Origin: Flabesymbios commensalis
Taxonomy: Eukaryota; Annelida; Polychaeta; Terebellida; Flabelligeridae
Assembly: GCA_964017125.1 (NCBI GenBank)
Contig: OZ024909.1
Location: 49,318,580-49,382,579, forward strand
Reading direction: 5' to 3'
DNA: 64,000 nt
This document shows, piece by piece, positions 35,017-45,280 of this stretch (within the stretch, counting starts at the first letter, position 1; each line of letters opens with the position of its first letter). Position numbers and translations under genes: made by a program. The notes beneath the pieces are model-generated. The model was not told where the DNA came from. It did not search any database and worked only from the letters and a program-made list of their open reading frames with translations.

Positions 35017-35277
35017 TGAAGGGGTCAGAACAAAACCAAGGATAAGTCATTTTTTCAGCTATTTGAGTTTGGGGTACCATAGGACAAAAAAAAACAGTGA
35101 GCCATGTGTCTACCACAACATATCATGACAATAACCAATTTTGATCAAATAAGCGGCCATTTTGTTCAGGACAAAATCAAGGCTAAGTCAATCATTTTTG
35201 TCCTATGGTACCCCAAACTCAAATAGCTGAAATGAAATTAATAATGAATTAGCCTTGGTTTTGTTCTGACCCCTTCA
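35017..35277. mobile_element. MITE with about 70-bp inverted ends
   Basis: TGAAGGGGTCAGAACAAAAC and GTTTTGTTCTGACCCCTTCA are the ends. A second inverted block, GCTATTTGAGTTTGGGGTAC, pairs across the element. The spacer of about 105 bp holds GCGGCCATTTTG. No second copy was seen. Confidence 0.8.
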
Positions 35278-35490
35278 ACTGTACCTACAATATGCCATGC
35301 GGGACATTTATATAGAACAGGAGTGCTGAAACTGAAAGGGTTGATTTGGGCTTTAGAGAGCACAGACGATTGGCTTCACGCCACACACACTCCGCTTAAT
35401 TCATTGGCAACAAAAGGTCAGGGCTGTTTAGGAGAAACCTGAAAAGGCGGCCGTCACATCAGCCAGGAAATGGCGCCAATATATCCCCAC

Positions 35491-35551
35491 CTGGTATTAA
35501 ACGGTCGTATCTGCCACTTTGTAAAGTGGCAGATACCACAGTTTAATACCA
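35491..35551. repeat. Near-perfect palindrome, 30-bp arms
   Basis: CTGGTATTAAACGGTCGTAT, CTGCCACTTT pairs with AAAGTGGCAGATACCACAGT, TTAATACCAG around GT. CTGAAAGGGTTGATTTGG at 35328 may be an H-type end. Confidence 0.85.
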
Positions 35552-36147
35552 GGGCGACGATATAAACATGGCGGTCATCAAGGGATTGTCAACAAATAAT
35601 CATCGCCGAAGATTAGACTGTATCACATATTAAATACTCTGTCTGGCGTAGTCAGTCAATCCAAAAAAACAACAGTAGACCTACTGCGCGCTAAGCCACA
35701 GGGCAGTATCTGCTTACTTGGCAATTAAACATAGACTGTTTAAACATTCCACTTCATACAGACAGATAAAAAAGTGCGAGTCTAAAAACCAAAAAATACA
35801 TAATAATAAAAATTCGACGTATATACTCAACGTGGCTGCACTAGATATTATCAATCAATCACTCAATCAATCAATAGAACTTCCATAGCGCCTAAATCCG
35901 AGCGAGCTCAGAGGCGCACATATCTTTAGGATGGCCAGGTGTCATAATCCAGGTCAAATCAGGATCTTCAACAGGGAGCTCGAACACCAAGGAGCTAGCT
36001 AGGCATATGATTCGGATATTAGGCATATGATTGATCTATATGTCCACATGGATAAATCACATGTCATTGATCTGAGGTAGAAAATTTGAAAAAAAACTGG
36101 CCCTGTCAACCACATGCGATTTTCGATAGGTGCATAACATTCGCCCT

Positions 36148-36193
36148 CACCCACTTAAAGTTGTGTCTCGCTACACACGCGAGTGGGTAAAAA
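36148..36193. mobile_element. Family G hairpin, right arm shortened
   Basis: TCACCCACTTAAAGTTGTGT, CTCGCTAC, then GCGAGTGGGTAAAAAG. Confidence 0.65.
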
Positions 36194-36332
36194 GTACTTA
36201 TGTTAATTTTTGCTTGGATTGTGAACAAGTTGGCAATTCTTGCTTGTTAAACACAAAATCCAATCTTACTATCCCTTGATGAATATGGTAATTTGAAGGA
36301 TAAAGACGTGTTTGGGGCTCGACCCCAAATAG

Positions 36333-38924
36333 AACAAGACTAGATAAGTCCAGGAGCTCCCGCGACGAATTAGAATTTGATTTAAGCAATTTTGTGTAGG
36401 GTTTTTAATGTAGTCCTAGGCTAGGTCAAAAATCAAGACGCAAGACAACTAGGTCTAAGAAGCTCAGTCTAAGAGTAAGATAAGAACTAGACAGTCTGTC
36501 AGAGATTGCAAACCTCCATTGAAATTAATGATCCTAATCAGTATCCCAGTAATGGTCTACCTATCTGGCACGGTTTACCGGATATCAGGCCAATCGAGGT
36601 AACTAATAGCTGATTTACGGTCATTTTGAATTCGATATAAATTAGTTAAAAACTTAGGGTGCATCCTCCCCCGAAACCTCAAATTTTGTTTTATAGTAAT
36701 GGACTAACATCTAACACAGTTTGCAAAATATTGGGCATGTGAAAGTAAATAATGGCCGATAAGGGGCCATTTTGAATTTGATCGAGTCAGAATTTTTCAA
36801 GATGCATCCTCAGCTGAAATCTCACATTTCATTCTATAGTAATCATCTAGCTATCTAGCACGGTTTACCAAATATCGGCCATGTGAAAGAGAATAATGGC
36901 CTAAAGGCGGCCATTTCGAATTTGATCAAGTCAAAATTTTCCAAGATGCATCCTCAGCTGAAATCTCACATTTCATTCTATAGTAATGGTCTAGCCATCT
37001 AGCACGGTTTACCAAATATCGCCCATGTGAAAGTGAATAATGGCCGATAGGAGGCCATTTTGACTTTGATCAAGTCAAAATTTTTCAAGATGCATCCTCT
37101 CCTGAAATCTCACATTTTGTTTTATAGTAATGGTCTAGCCATCTAGTACGGTTACCAAAAACCGGCTATGTGAAAGTGAATAAAGGCCGATAGGCGGCCA
37201 TTTTGAATTTGATCGAGTCAATTTTTTTCAAGATGCATCCTCTCTTGTAATCTCACATTTTGTTTTATAGTAATGGTCCAGCTATCTAACACGGTTTACC
37301 AAATATCAGCAATGTGAAAGTAAATAGTGGCCGATAGGCGGCCATTTTGAATTCGATTGAGTCGAAAGTTTTTAAAAGGCATCCTCTCTCGAAACGTCAC
37401 ATTTTGTTTTATAGTAATGGTCTAGCTATCTAGCACGGTTTACCTGATATCAGGCCTATCGAGGTAAATAATGCTGATTGTTGGCCATTTTGAATTCGTA
37501 AGTTAAAAATTTCCAGGGTGCATCCTCCCCGGAAAACTCACACTTTGTTTTATAGTAATCAGGTAATGGTCTAGCCATCTAGCACGGTTTACCAAATATC
37601 AGCCATGTGAAAATGAATAATGGCCAAAAAGGCAGCCATTTTAAATTTGATCAAGTCAAATTTTTTCAAGATGCATTCTCATCTGAAATCTCACATTTCG
37701 TTTTACAGTAATGGTCTAGCCATCTAGCACGGTTCACCAAATAACGGCCATGTGAAAGTGAATAATGGCCGATAAGCGGCCATTTTGAATTTTATCAAGT
37801 CGAATTTTTTCAAGATGCATCCTCTCCTGAAATCACACATTTTGTTTTATAGTAATGGTCTAGCCATCTAGCACGGCTTACCAAATAACGGCCATGTGAA
37901 AGTGAATAATGGCCGATTGGCGGTCATTTTGAACTTGGACGAGTTAATTTTTTTCAAAATGCATCCTCTCCTGAAGCCTTACAATTTGTTTTATAGTAAT
38001 GGTGTAGATATCTTGAGCGGTTTTCATGATATTCCACAATATCAGGCCTGTCGAGGTGAATAATGACTGATAGGCGGCCATTTTGAATTTTATCAACTTC
38101 AAATTTTTCAAGATGCATCCTCTCCTGAAACCTTACAATTTCTTTGATATTAATGGTGTAGCTATCTTGAGCGGTTTTCATGATATTCCGCAATATCAGG
38201 CCTGTCGAGGTGAATAATGGCCGATAGGTGGCCATTTTGAATTTTATCAACTTCAAATTTTTCAAGATGCATCCTCTCCTGAAACCTCACAATTTGTTTT
38301 ATAGTAATGGTGTAGCTATCTTGAGCGGATTTCATGATATTCCGCAAAATCTTTCAGTCGGATTTACCGATGTTATAAATTAGGTCAAAGTGCTGGGTCA
38401 ACTTCAAGGTCAAGGTCCAAAAACCTGAAAAGGCACAACTAGGGACCTTAGAGAACATGTATGTGCAATATGACTGTCATCGGCCCAGTACTTTTCGAGA
38501 TCTGCTCCGGAAACGAAGTGCGCGTCAAAACGTCTAAATAGGTCATAGTTCTGAACCAGAAGTAGGTCAAAGTTCAAATACCCCAAAAGGCACAACTAGA
38601 CCCCCTAGGGGTGTTGTGTGTAAAATTTGAAGACAATCGGACAAGTACTTTCAGAGATATGATCCGGAAACGAATTGTTTACGGACGGCCCAACGGCCCA
38701 ACGCCGTCACATCATCATTTTCACCTCTGCAACCTTGCGTATTAAATTCAGATAAAAAATATTTTAACCTGTCCATTAGCCACCTGGAAGTAACCCACAT
38801 ACCAAAAATTGTTATCCTAGCTTATTTTCTTACAAAGTTATAGGCAAAAGAAGAGGCAAAAAAAAACGGAGGTAGAATCCATAGCTCCCTTCGTCTCACC
38901 TACGGTGACGGCGGGAGCTAATAA
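36333..38924 (+). mobile_element. Helentron-like element, copy 3 (longest array)
   Basis: Same architecture, at 2,592 bp, with about 13 units of about 142-150 bp at 36540-38340. Its first units are closest to copy 1, including a shared unusual unit with AGTAATCAGGTAATGG (12553 and 37553), so copies 1 and 3 share an array history and copy 2 is more distant. Minus-strand frames of up to 103 codons here are repeat translations, not genes. Confidence 0.75.
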
Positions 38925-39660
38925 TTGTATTCAAAATTATTATCGAACAACGCGTGCTTGTCTATTGTTTCTTTTCTTGTTACCGGAAACCCCAATGTTG
39001 AAAAATGCAATACCTTATGGTCTAGCAGGACCCCATACATTACAATGATGTAAATGATCGCATCACTAAACTAAATGCAGGGAGAGCATGGTTGTCGCGT
39101 TAATGCACAATACAGCATCTTTCGAATAGAATTAATTTAATGTAAAATGACAGAATACATCACAAAATGAACGTTCCGAGCTTTTATTTGAGCCTTCTAA
39201 AATCAGATCATTTGTATTCACATCTCAAGGTGAATGAAAATGAAAAAAATGGTAAGAGGGCTGCAACCCTAGTGCAGAGAGAATGGTGTTGCTCCCGTCG
39301 AGACGAGAGAGAACTACCACCGGGATCTCTAACACGACCTGTTACAGAATCAATGGCCAGACAATGTGCCCAGTGTTCCCATAAAGTGCTGACAATCACG
39401 TGAATGACACCCATTGGACACGCGCCCCTCAAGGCTGGTGCTGCGCAGTCAGCGGAAAGAAACAGCCGCCGATAACAGCGACGTGTTGGCTTTCAGAAGA
39501 GATACAATCAGTCGTGTGTGTGACACCAGCAAAACGTGTATTGCGCCTCGTCCGGAAAGAAAATAACCAATTAATAATCTTTGAGAAATGTATTTATCAG
39601 TGTTTATCTCGTAACGATTCAGGACCTCGACCTCATTTGTTTTCACCGAGCTGGCTAATA
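38925..39660. other. No gene recognised
   Basis: Frames of 65-88 codons at 39167-39666 overlap on both strands without recognisable domains. Confidence 0.4.
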
Positions 39661-39661
39661 C

Positions 39662-39784
39662 AATGAAGTATGGGGGAGGCTTCTTATATAACCTTGTTTT
39701 TACCGAGTGACGTCACTGCGTTTCACAGAATGAAGTATGGGGGAGGAGGTGTTATATAACCTTGTTTTCACCGAGTGACGTCAC
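39662..39784 (-). promoter_or_regulatory. Two tandem CRE plus TATA-like modules
   Basis: A 67-bp unit occurs twice (AATGAAGTATGGGGGAGG at 39662 and 39729). Each has GTGACGTCAC (39707-39716 and 39775-39784), a cAMP-response-element palindrome, and on the minus strand TTATATAA about 20 bases after it. A related inverted unit lies at 58785-58853. Function as a promoter is inference. Confidence 0.45.
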
Positions 39785-40165
39785 AGGATAGACATTAGCC
39801 CATTTTCCTCCTTACTATTCATTATATGTGGCCAATGATCAAAGAGATCCTATTCACCAGACGCTGACAAATGAAAAAAATATATAGATAATATTCTCGT
39901 TCCACTTTACCGTGTAAAATAGAGGTAGGAGCAATGGTTACCTGGTGCCACAAAATATGTTTTTTGATAAACAAAGAAACATTACTTTTAAATAATGTTT
40001 GTCTCGCAACCGACGGACACAGAGCACACTTGTTTTCTTATAATTAGTCAGTGGTGTTAAACGCGAAACAGTTACTTCGTGTTGGCATGGATATGATTTA
40101 TATCCTGAACGCAATAGCTGCATGAGTTCGAAGAGTAATCAGACGGCATAGAATAATTATGTTGT

Positions 40166-40296
40166 GCAAAGACAAACAGCAGTACTTGTGTACTTTTCTA
40201 GAGGAATTTACTGTTATTTCTCTGATTGCAATGTATAGGCAAACAACAGTATCTGTTGACATCTTAAGAGCGCACTTACTGTTGTTTGTCATTGCA
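40166..40296. mobile_element. Two family F hairpins head to tail
   Basis: First: GCAAAGACAAACAGCAGTAC to TCTGATTGCA. Second: ATGTATAGGCAAACAACAG to ACTGTTGTTTGTCATTGCA. They abut at 40230/40231. Loops differ. Confidence 0.75.
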
Positions 40297-40591
40297 CGCC
40301 AGAATTATGCTCGCTTCCTAGTAATGCTATAACGGAAAAGAACATCGGTAATGACAGCATCTTTTTTCTTGTCAGACACAATCGCCTACCAGAGATATAA
40401 ATCAAGGAAAACGAGCGTGGGACTGGGGCGACCAATATGACGCGGAACCTTCTCTCATCCACGTGGGAGGCTCGGCGGACTTTATTCTTAATACGGCGGC
40501 ATCAGGATATGGCCATCCAGAATGCTTTGCTTGTGAGGACTAAGTATGCCCACCACCTGCTACCTCCATGAGAGCTGCACCTGGGTGCAAA

Positions 40592-40698
40592 CCCAGCAAA
40601 CACCAGACATTGACCCAATGCCAGTTCAATGTTGGACCGACTTCACAGAAAGTGGACCAACATTGAACCGATATTGAATCATATTAGTGTTTGCTGGG
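40592..40698. mobile_element. Family E hairpin, type copy (107 bp)
   Basis: Complete copy: CCCAGCAAACAC at the start, GTGTTTGCTGGG at the end, and centre TTGGACCGACTTCACAGAAA. Arms read CAGTTCAATG left and CATTGAACCG right. No protein. Flanks give no clear target duplication. Confidence 0.85.
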
Positions 40699-41738
40699 AT
40701 CATTGCTTATTGCTTATCAAAAAACATTTAAATTGGATAGGAACGTATTTCATTAACTTAGGACGAAATTCAAATCGACATAAACGTTGCTGATTGGCTG
40801 TGATCCAGAGCTTATAGCCAATCAGCCAACATCGGACCGCTTTACGTGTTAGTAATAAAGTATAAACATCATCACCAAAAGGCAATGTTAACGCCGATGC
40901 CGACGGTTACGCCGACGACGCCAAACTTCAAATTGCAAAAATAAATGAAAAAGCGGACTAAAAAAGGTGGGTTCCAGTTACCGATTGCGATTGCAGGATC
41001 TGAAAGAGGGTGGTGGTGATTTGTTTGACATATTTAGGCCAAATTAGTGGAATTTTAAAAAGAATTTGGCAAAAAATAGATGGTGGCGGCCCCCTCTAAA
41101 TCCGCTACTGGTTACGGAGATAAGATACAATAATACACACCAATATCTGGAACATCGTATAAGACGGCATTATTATGCCTGATGATTCCATTACGCGAGA
41201 ATGTTCATTTAAGTTCTCGTCGAATGTTTATTGGATGGAGACATTAAGGCGTAGAAATCGATTAATATTGAATTATATAAAAAGGGTCGATGTAACAAAA
41301 ATTATTGTTGCTCTCTAATTGAAATTTTCACAGAAATTGAAGTTCTGCGTCGTCACCGAGGCTCAACGCTTCAAGTCAAAATGTGTTTAATATTATGAGA
41401 TATTTGCATCTTTTAGAATTAACGCAAATTCAACGTTATGATGAGCTCATAACAAATACAACTGATATTAAACGATTACAGTCGTCTATGAGACGAAGCG
41501 GATATGCGACCATGTCTTACAAGACGTGGATGATACACAAATGATATAGGCCATAGCTTCATTCGTTAAGTGACACGGGTCACAACTTTTTTATATTAGG
41601 TCTGTGATAAGTATTATTCAGCGATGATGTCCAGTCCAATCATAAATGCTGACGTATTCAGCTCGAGTTGATAATATATAAGAATTATTTCCTAATGAAA
41701 TAGGATGTATCCACATGAGATGTAGAGGCTACATTGTT

Positions 41739-41777
41739 TACTAGTAAAGTTAGCAGTTACTGTTGTTTGCCTTTGCG
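41739..41777. mobile_element. Family F right arm
   Basis: AGTTAGCAGTTACTGTTGTT then TGCCTTTGCG. The left arm is missing. Confidence 0.55.
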
Positions 41778-41898
41778 CGGCAGCATAATTGTTGCTGGCA
41801 GAGGGAAAATACACTATTTTACAGAGTTAAAGCTGTCAGCGTTAGACAATGATGAATGAGCGTGATATGGCTATGTGATTGCTGACACACACCCTCGT

Positions 41899-41996
41899 CC
41901 CAGAAGACACGGCAGCATCAGCCCAGTGCTGGCTCAGCGTCTGTAACGTTGATAGAGCGTTGACGCAACATAAGAATAACGTCTCGTGTTGGCTGG
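41899..41996. mobile_element. Family E copy, decayed centre
   Basis: CCCAGAAGACACGG left and CGTCTCGTGTTGGCTGG right. The centre AGCGTCTGTAACGTTGATAG has lost most of its symmetry. Confidence 0.6.
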
Positions 41997-41999
41997 AAG

Positions 42000-42690
42000 T
42001 AAAACTTGTGTGACTGTGAGAAGGTTAGGTCCACACGCAGCGGACCTGATGAAGGTCAGTCAAGGTTGATTCCACAGGCGCTTTCCATTATCCCCAGCAC
42101 ACTGTCTCTGCTGAGCTAACAATTCATCTCCTATAAGTGTAGAACAACGTTTTTCTTAAACAAAATCCACCAAGAAGAGAAATCTAACAAAATCCTCTAG
42201 AGAAAATATAAATACTAATCTCTTGTATATTCATGAAAGTTGCATGGTCAGTTTTGTAGAACTGTTGTTATTCAACAAGATATAACCAATAGATTTGGTT
42301 AATGACAACTGTAATTAGCAACTTAATAAGTTACTACAATAACTTCAACAAACAAGACGTTACCTCATTATGGAGATAACTTTACATAAAATAGCTTCTG
42401 TATGAAGATAGCTTCATAATGATAACGTATACTTTTTTCATTGATGATATCAGAGTATCAGCCAAACATTAGGTGTGGTAGACTGGTGGTAAATGTAATG
42501 GTGGCTGTCATTCAGCTGTTTTCTCTAATGTGAATATGCATGTAATTATGACATCGTCCTTATGCGAGAGACATCCCACTCCCTGGCCGTAGGCATACGA
42601 ATTGGAGAGTGAAAGACCAGAGATGATGATTGCCTCTTGAGACTTTGAGTGAATTGTTGTAGATATTCGATATATTACATGTAAATCTAA
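42000..42690 (+). other. Probable intron before the GPCR exon
   Basis: AT-rich sequence ending in the splice acceptor at 42710. No donor or upstream exon identified. Confidence 0.5.
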
Positions 42691-42711
42691 TATGTATTAT
42701 TTTGTTTCAGA
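42690..42711 (+). promoter_or_regulatory. 3' splice site (intron end) before the GPCR exon
   Basis: A T-rich tract ending TTTTGTTTCAG lies directly before AATGGGAGTG. The exon probably begins at 42711. This leaves 27 bases before the ATG at 42738. An out-of-frame ATG at 42712 opens a frame of only a few codons that ends at a TGA overlapping the real start region (CCATGA), so it would act as a minimal upstream ORF. The donor exon was not found. Confidence 0.7.
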
Positions 42712-42737
42712 ATGGGAGTGTGTGGTGTGGCGAGTCC

Positions 42738-43988
42738 ATGAACGCCAGTTGGATGAGTCGCTCTCAGCAGCCTGCTAACACCACTGGAAACCTGGCCCTC
42801 TACCAGTCCGTGTACCATGTACTGTACGGCTTTGGTCTGCCCACCATCTGTGTCTGTGGATTCCTGGGTAACATGATGAACCTCATCATTCTGGCTGGTA
42901 AACGCGTGCAGCGATCTCTACGTAAGAAGGAACGCTCTGCCAATGTGGGTCTGATAGCTCTAGCTGTGGCTGACATGTCATTCTGTGTCACTGCCTTCCC
43001 TTCAACCTTCCTGCCTCAGGATATGAAATTCAGCCATAAAGGAGTTCTAGCTTATTATGGCTGTTACTGTGCTGCCGTCATTAACATCTTCATCATGACC
43101 AGCACCTGGCTGACAGTGACCATGTCCACGGAGAGATATCTGGCCATTTGTCACCCTCTGAAATCACGTAATATCATCACGTTAGGCAGAACAAAGGGCG
43201 CCATTATAGTGGTCTACCTGCTCTCAGCTCTCTTCAACATACCTGTGTTCTGGCGTGCAGCCATCGAGGAAAGAGTGTGTAACAACAAGACAGAGTATGC
43301 GATTGAGCAGCAGATTCTGTACGGCAACAGTCGGTTTGACCACGCGTACAGAGGTATCTGGGCTGTAGTGGGTAACTTCATACCCTTAGCCCTGTTGCTC
43401 GTGTTCAACGTGGCACTGATGCGTGAGATTCACAAGTCGTACGCCATGAGAAAGCGTATGAAAGGTCAGACAGGAGGTGTACACCCTCATGCGAGCAGTG
43501 ACGTGGAGGCCAGTAACCGTATCACCATGACACTGGTGGCCATTGTGGTGCTCTTCTTCATCTTGGTGGCGCCATCTGAGATCCTCAAACACGTAGCCTT
43601 CCTGTTTGGCAGTGACTTGTCTACCAACTACACCTACATGACCATAGAGATCGTTACCAACGTTATGCAGACTATGAACTTTTCGGCTAACTTCATCCTC
43701 TACTGTATCATCAACCCTTCATTTCGGCGCACCATGAGAGAGATGTTCTGTTTTCACTACTATAAGCTGCAGTTGTTGGAAGGTGAGGGACATGCCTGCT
43801 GTTCAGATGTGGGTGCTCATGGACATGGCAGTTTCTACCACGAAAGGGGCAGCAGTGTACGCTTGACAAGTCTAAGGGCAAGCAGCCGAGCTACATCACA
43901 TCTGTCACACAGTCCCAAGTCACCGACATTGTCATCAGGATTCCCTGTGTGCCTACACGGATCATCCGCTAGGACGCCCATGTTATAG
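42738..43988 (+). CDS. Class A neuropeptide-type GPCR (FMRFamide receptor/GPR139-like), coding part in one exon
   Basis: A 416-residue seven-transmembrane receptor expected in the plasma membrane, probably binding a neuropeptide and signalling through a G protein. Visible in the protein: N-glycosylation sites N2 and N14 before TM1; GN at 44-45 in TM1; LAVAD with D79 in TM2; C109 at the top of TM3 and C181 in loop 2, a likely disulfide pair; ERYLAICHP at 132-140 after TM3; P216 in TM5; P279 in TM6; NFILYC at 318-323 in TM7; then helix 8 and a Ser-rich tail of about 80 residues. TM7 has NFxxY instead of NPxxY, TM6 lacks the CWxP tryptophan, and TM4 lacks the usual tryptophan. The first two departures recall FMRFamide-receptor and GPR139-like proteins. 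The start is the first in-frame ATG after a splice acceptor; the frame is open upstream without another ATG, so a few more N-terminal residues from an upstream exon are possible. The ligand cannot be read from sequence. The exon is clearly richer in G+C than its surroundings. Confidence 0.92.
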   Translation: MNASWMSRSQQPANTTGNLALYQSVYHVLYGFGLPTICVCGFLGNMMNLIILAGKRVQRSLRKKERSANVGLIALAVADMSFCVTAFPSTFLPQDMKFSHKGVLAYYGCYCAAVINIFIMTSTWLTVTMSTERYLAICHPLKSRNIITLGRTKGAIIVVYLLSALFNIPVFWRAAIEERVCNNKTEYAIEQQILYGNSRFDHAYRGIWAVVGNFIPLALLLVFNVALMREIHKSYAMRKRMKGQTGGVHPHASSDVEASNRITMTLVAIVVLFFILVAPSEILKHVAFLFGSDLSTNYTYMTIEIVTNVMQTMNFSANFILYCIINPSFRRTMREMFCFHYYKLQLLEGEGHACCSDVGAHGHGSFYHERGSSVRLTSLRASSRATSHLSHSPKSPTLSSGFPVCLHGSSARTPML

Positions 43989-44197
43989 CAAGGACGCTCT
44001 GATGAAGTACTGATTGATTTAACGGGAGTATCATCTCCTGGTGGTAACACACTCAGATACGTAAGGTTTACTTTAGAGAAACCAGTTGCTCTGAGGTTGT
44101 ACATCTATAAGTCAAATTTGGATGAAGACAATCTTGTTTTAGTGACAAGCAGCCTGTTAGGAATATATAGACCAGTCCGTTGTGATCACTTAGCAAG

Positions 44198-44310
44198 CCC
44201 ATCAAACACGTAATACTTGTAATACACGGTTAGTTGAATGCTGGGCCAGTGGCGTAGACGGTGGACCAAAATTCAAGCAGCGTTGGGTGAGCGTCGCGTG
44301 TTTTCTTGGG
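44198..44310. mobile_element. Family E hairpin about 210 bp after the GPCR stop
   Basis: CCCATCAAACACG start, CGTGTTTTCTTGGG end, centre GGGCCAGTGGCGTAGACGGT. Arms TTGAATGCTGG and CCAAAATTCAAG are moderately decayed. It may be transcribed in the receptor 3' UTR. Confidence 0.8.
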
Positions 44311-44349
44311 TACGTTTGAGAATGTCAACCATGGAAACAACCGTATAAA

Positions 44350-44412
44350 TAAGGTTTTAGGCCACCTATGTCCACAGACTCCACATACAGGCCAAACTGA
44401 GCAAGCAGAGTC
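44350..44412 (-). mobile_element. Diverged SINE 3' fragment in the region after the GPCR
   Basis: AAGGTTTTAGGCCACCTATG, CCACATACAGGCCAAACTGA match the SINE body. It may be transcribed within the receptor 3' UTR. Confidence 0.55.
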
Positions 44413-44547
44413 ACATATAGCGCCTAGATAGATCAGCTGGTGGTATGACTGGTTCCTCGTGGACATAGTGTTCATAACTGTACAGAAGCATGGGATACAA
44501 CCTGATACCCAAGATATAAATGAGCAAAATGACCAATCTGTCAAATT

Positions 44548-44811
44548 ATTAAAAAATATCTTTCATGGCTTTCATATAAGCCTATTGAAACCTGTTTTGT
44601 GATCCTCTATTTGCAAGGTGACGAGATTGAATAGAATCTTCATCTTGTCTAAAATGTGTTATTGCCAAGTGACAGATTCTCACCTTTTAGATGGTAAACC
44701 AATATATTCCATGTTGATTTAAGCTTGGCTTCAATTGCCCAATAGTAAACTCAATTTATCTAAATGTGCATACGTATTCTGCTAATCCTTTAAGCGCCAA
44801 TCACAAATAAA
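44548..44811 (+). terminator. Possible polyadenylation signals for the GPCR transcript
   Basis: ATTAAA at 44548-44553 and AATAAA at 44806-44811 are the first plausible signals after the receptor stop, about 560 and 820 bases downstream. If either is used, the 3' UTR contains hairpin repeat 44198-44310 and a SINE fragment near 44350. In this AT-rich DNA such hexamers also arise by chance, and the second sits at the edge of a family H repeat. Confidence 0.3.
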
Positions 44812-45014
44812 CTAGTTTAACACTTTTTTTTGTATTACCACCTAATGACACTTTTTGAAAATGAAATGTGTCTCTGATCAGAAGGTATTTTAGATACGTG
44901 GTCTTCAATTACCAAATCAAAATAATTGTCAGCCCCTTCCAGGTGGCGCGACACATGACCTGGAAGTGGGTGACAAATTCAATCAGACAACTTGGCGGTT
45001 GAAGGGCTAATTAT
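44786..45014. mobile_element. Family H element, both ends plus CTTCCAGGT hairpin
   Basis: TCCTTTAAGCGCCAATCAC start, TTGGCGGTTGAAGGGCTAA end. Internal CCTTCCAGGT/ACCTGGAAG enclose GGCGCGACACATG, and AGTGGGTGACAAA follows as in the family G hairpins. Confidence 0.75.
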
Positions 45015-45280
45015 CACACCACACCTGATTTTTGTGCTATCTGTCCAGCTGAAGTTTGATTTAACACCATCTCGCCATTATTGTGGATTGCAATGTCGCA
45101 TCTGCCCTTTTGTAGAGTGTCGATTATATAGAATTATTAGGTACCATTATCACCTTTGACAAATTCAGGTGGTAGTCAAAATGATCATAATAGTTAACAT
45201 AGTGAATGTGTTTGTGGTCTTGTATACATGTATTGTTCAGAAACTGGATAAGTCACGTTTTCTTTAGAAATCAGACCTAT

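Noticed and set aside
35690-35740. Another family F hairpin
   Set aside because: GGCAGTATCTGCTTACTTGG is similar but there is no matching second arm.
37954-38265. 103-codon minus frame with KFEVDKIQNGRLS-type repeats
   Set aside because: It follows the 142-bp array of a Helentron-like element and recurs in the other copies; no start or domain.
42702-42737. N-terminal extension of the GPCR from 42702
   Set aside because: The frame there opens with TTG and spans the splice acceptor, so those codons are partly intron.
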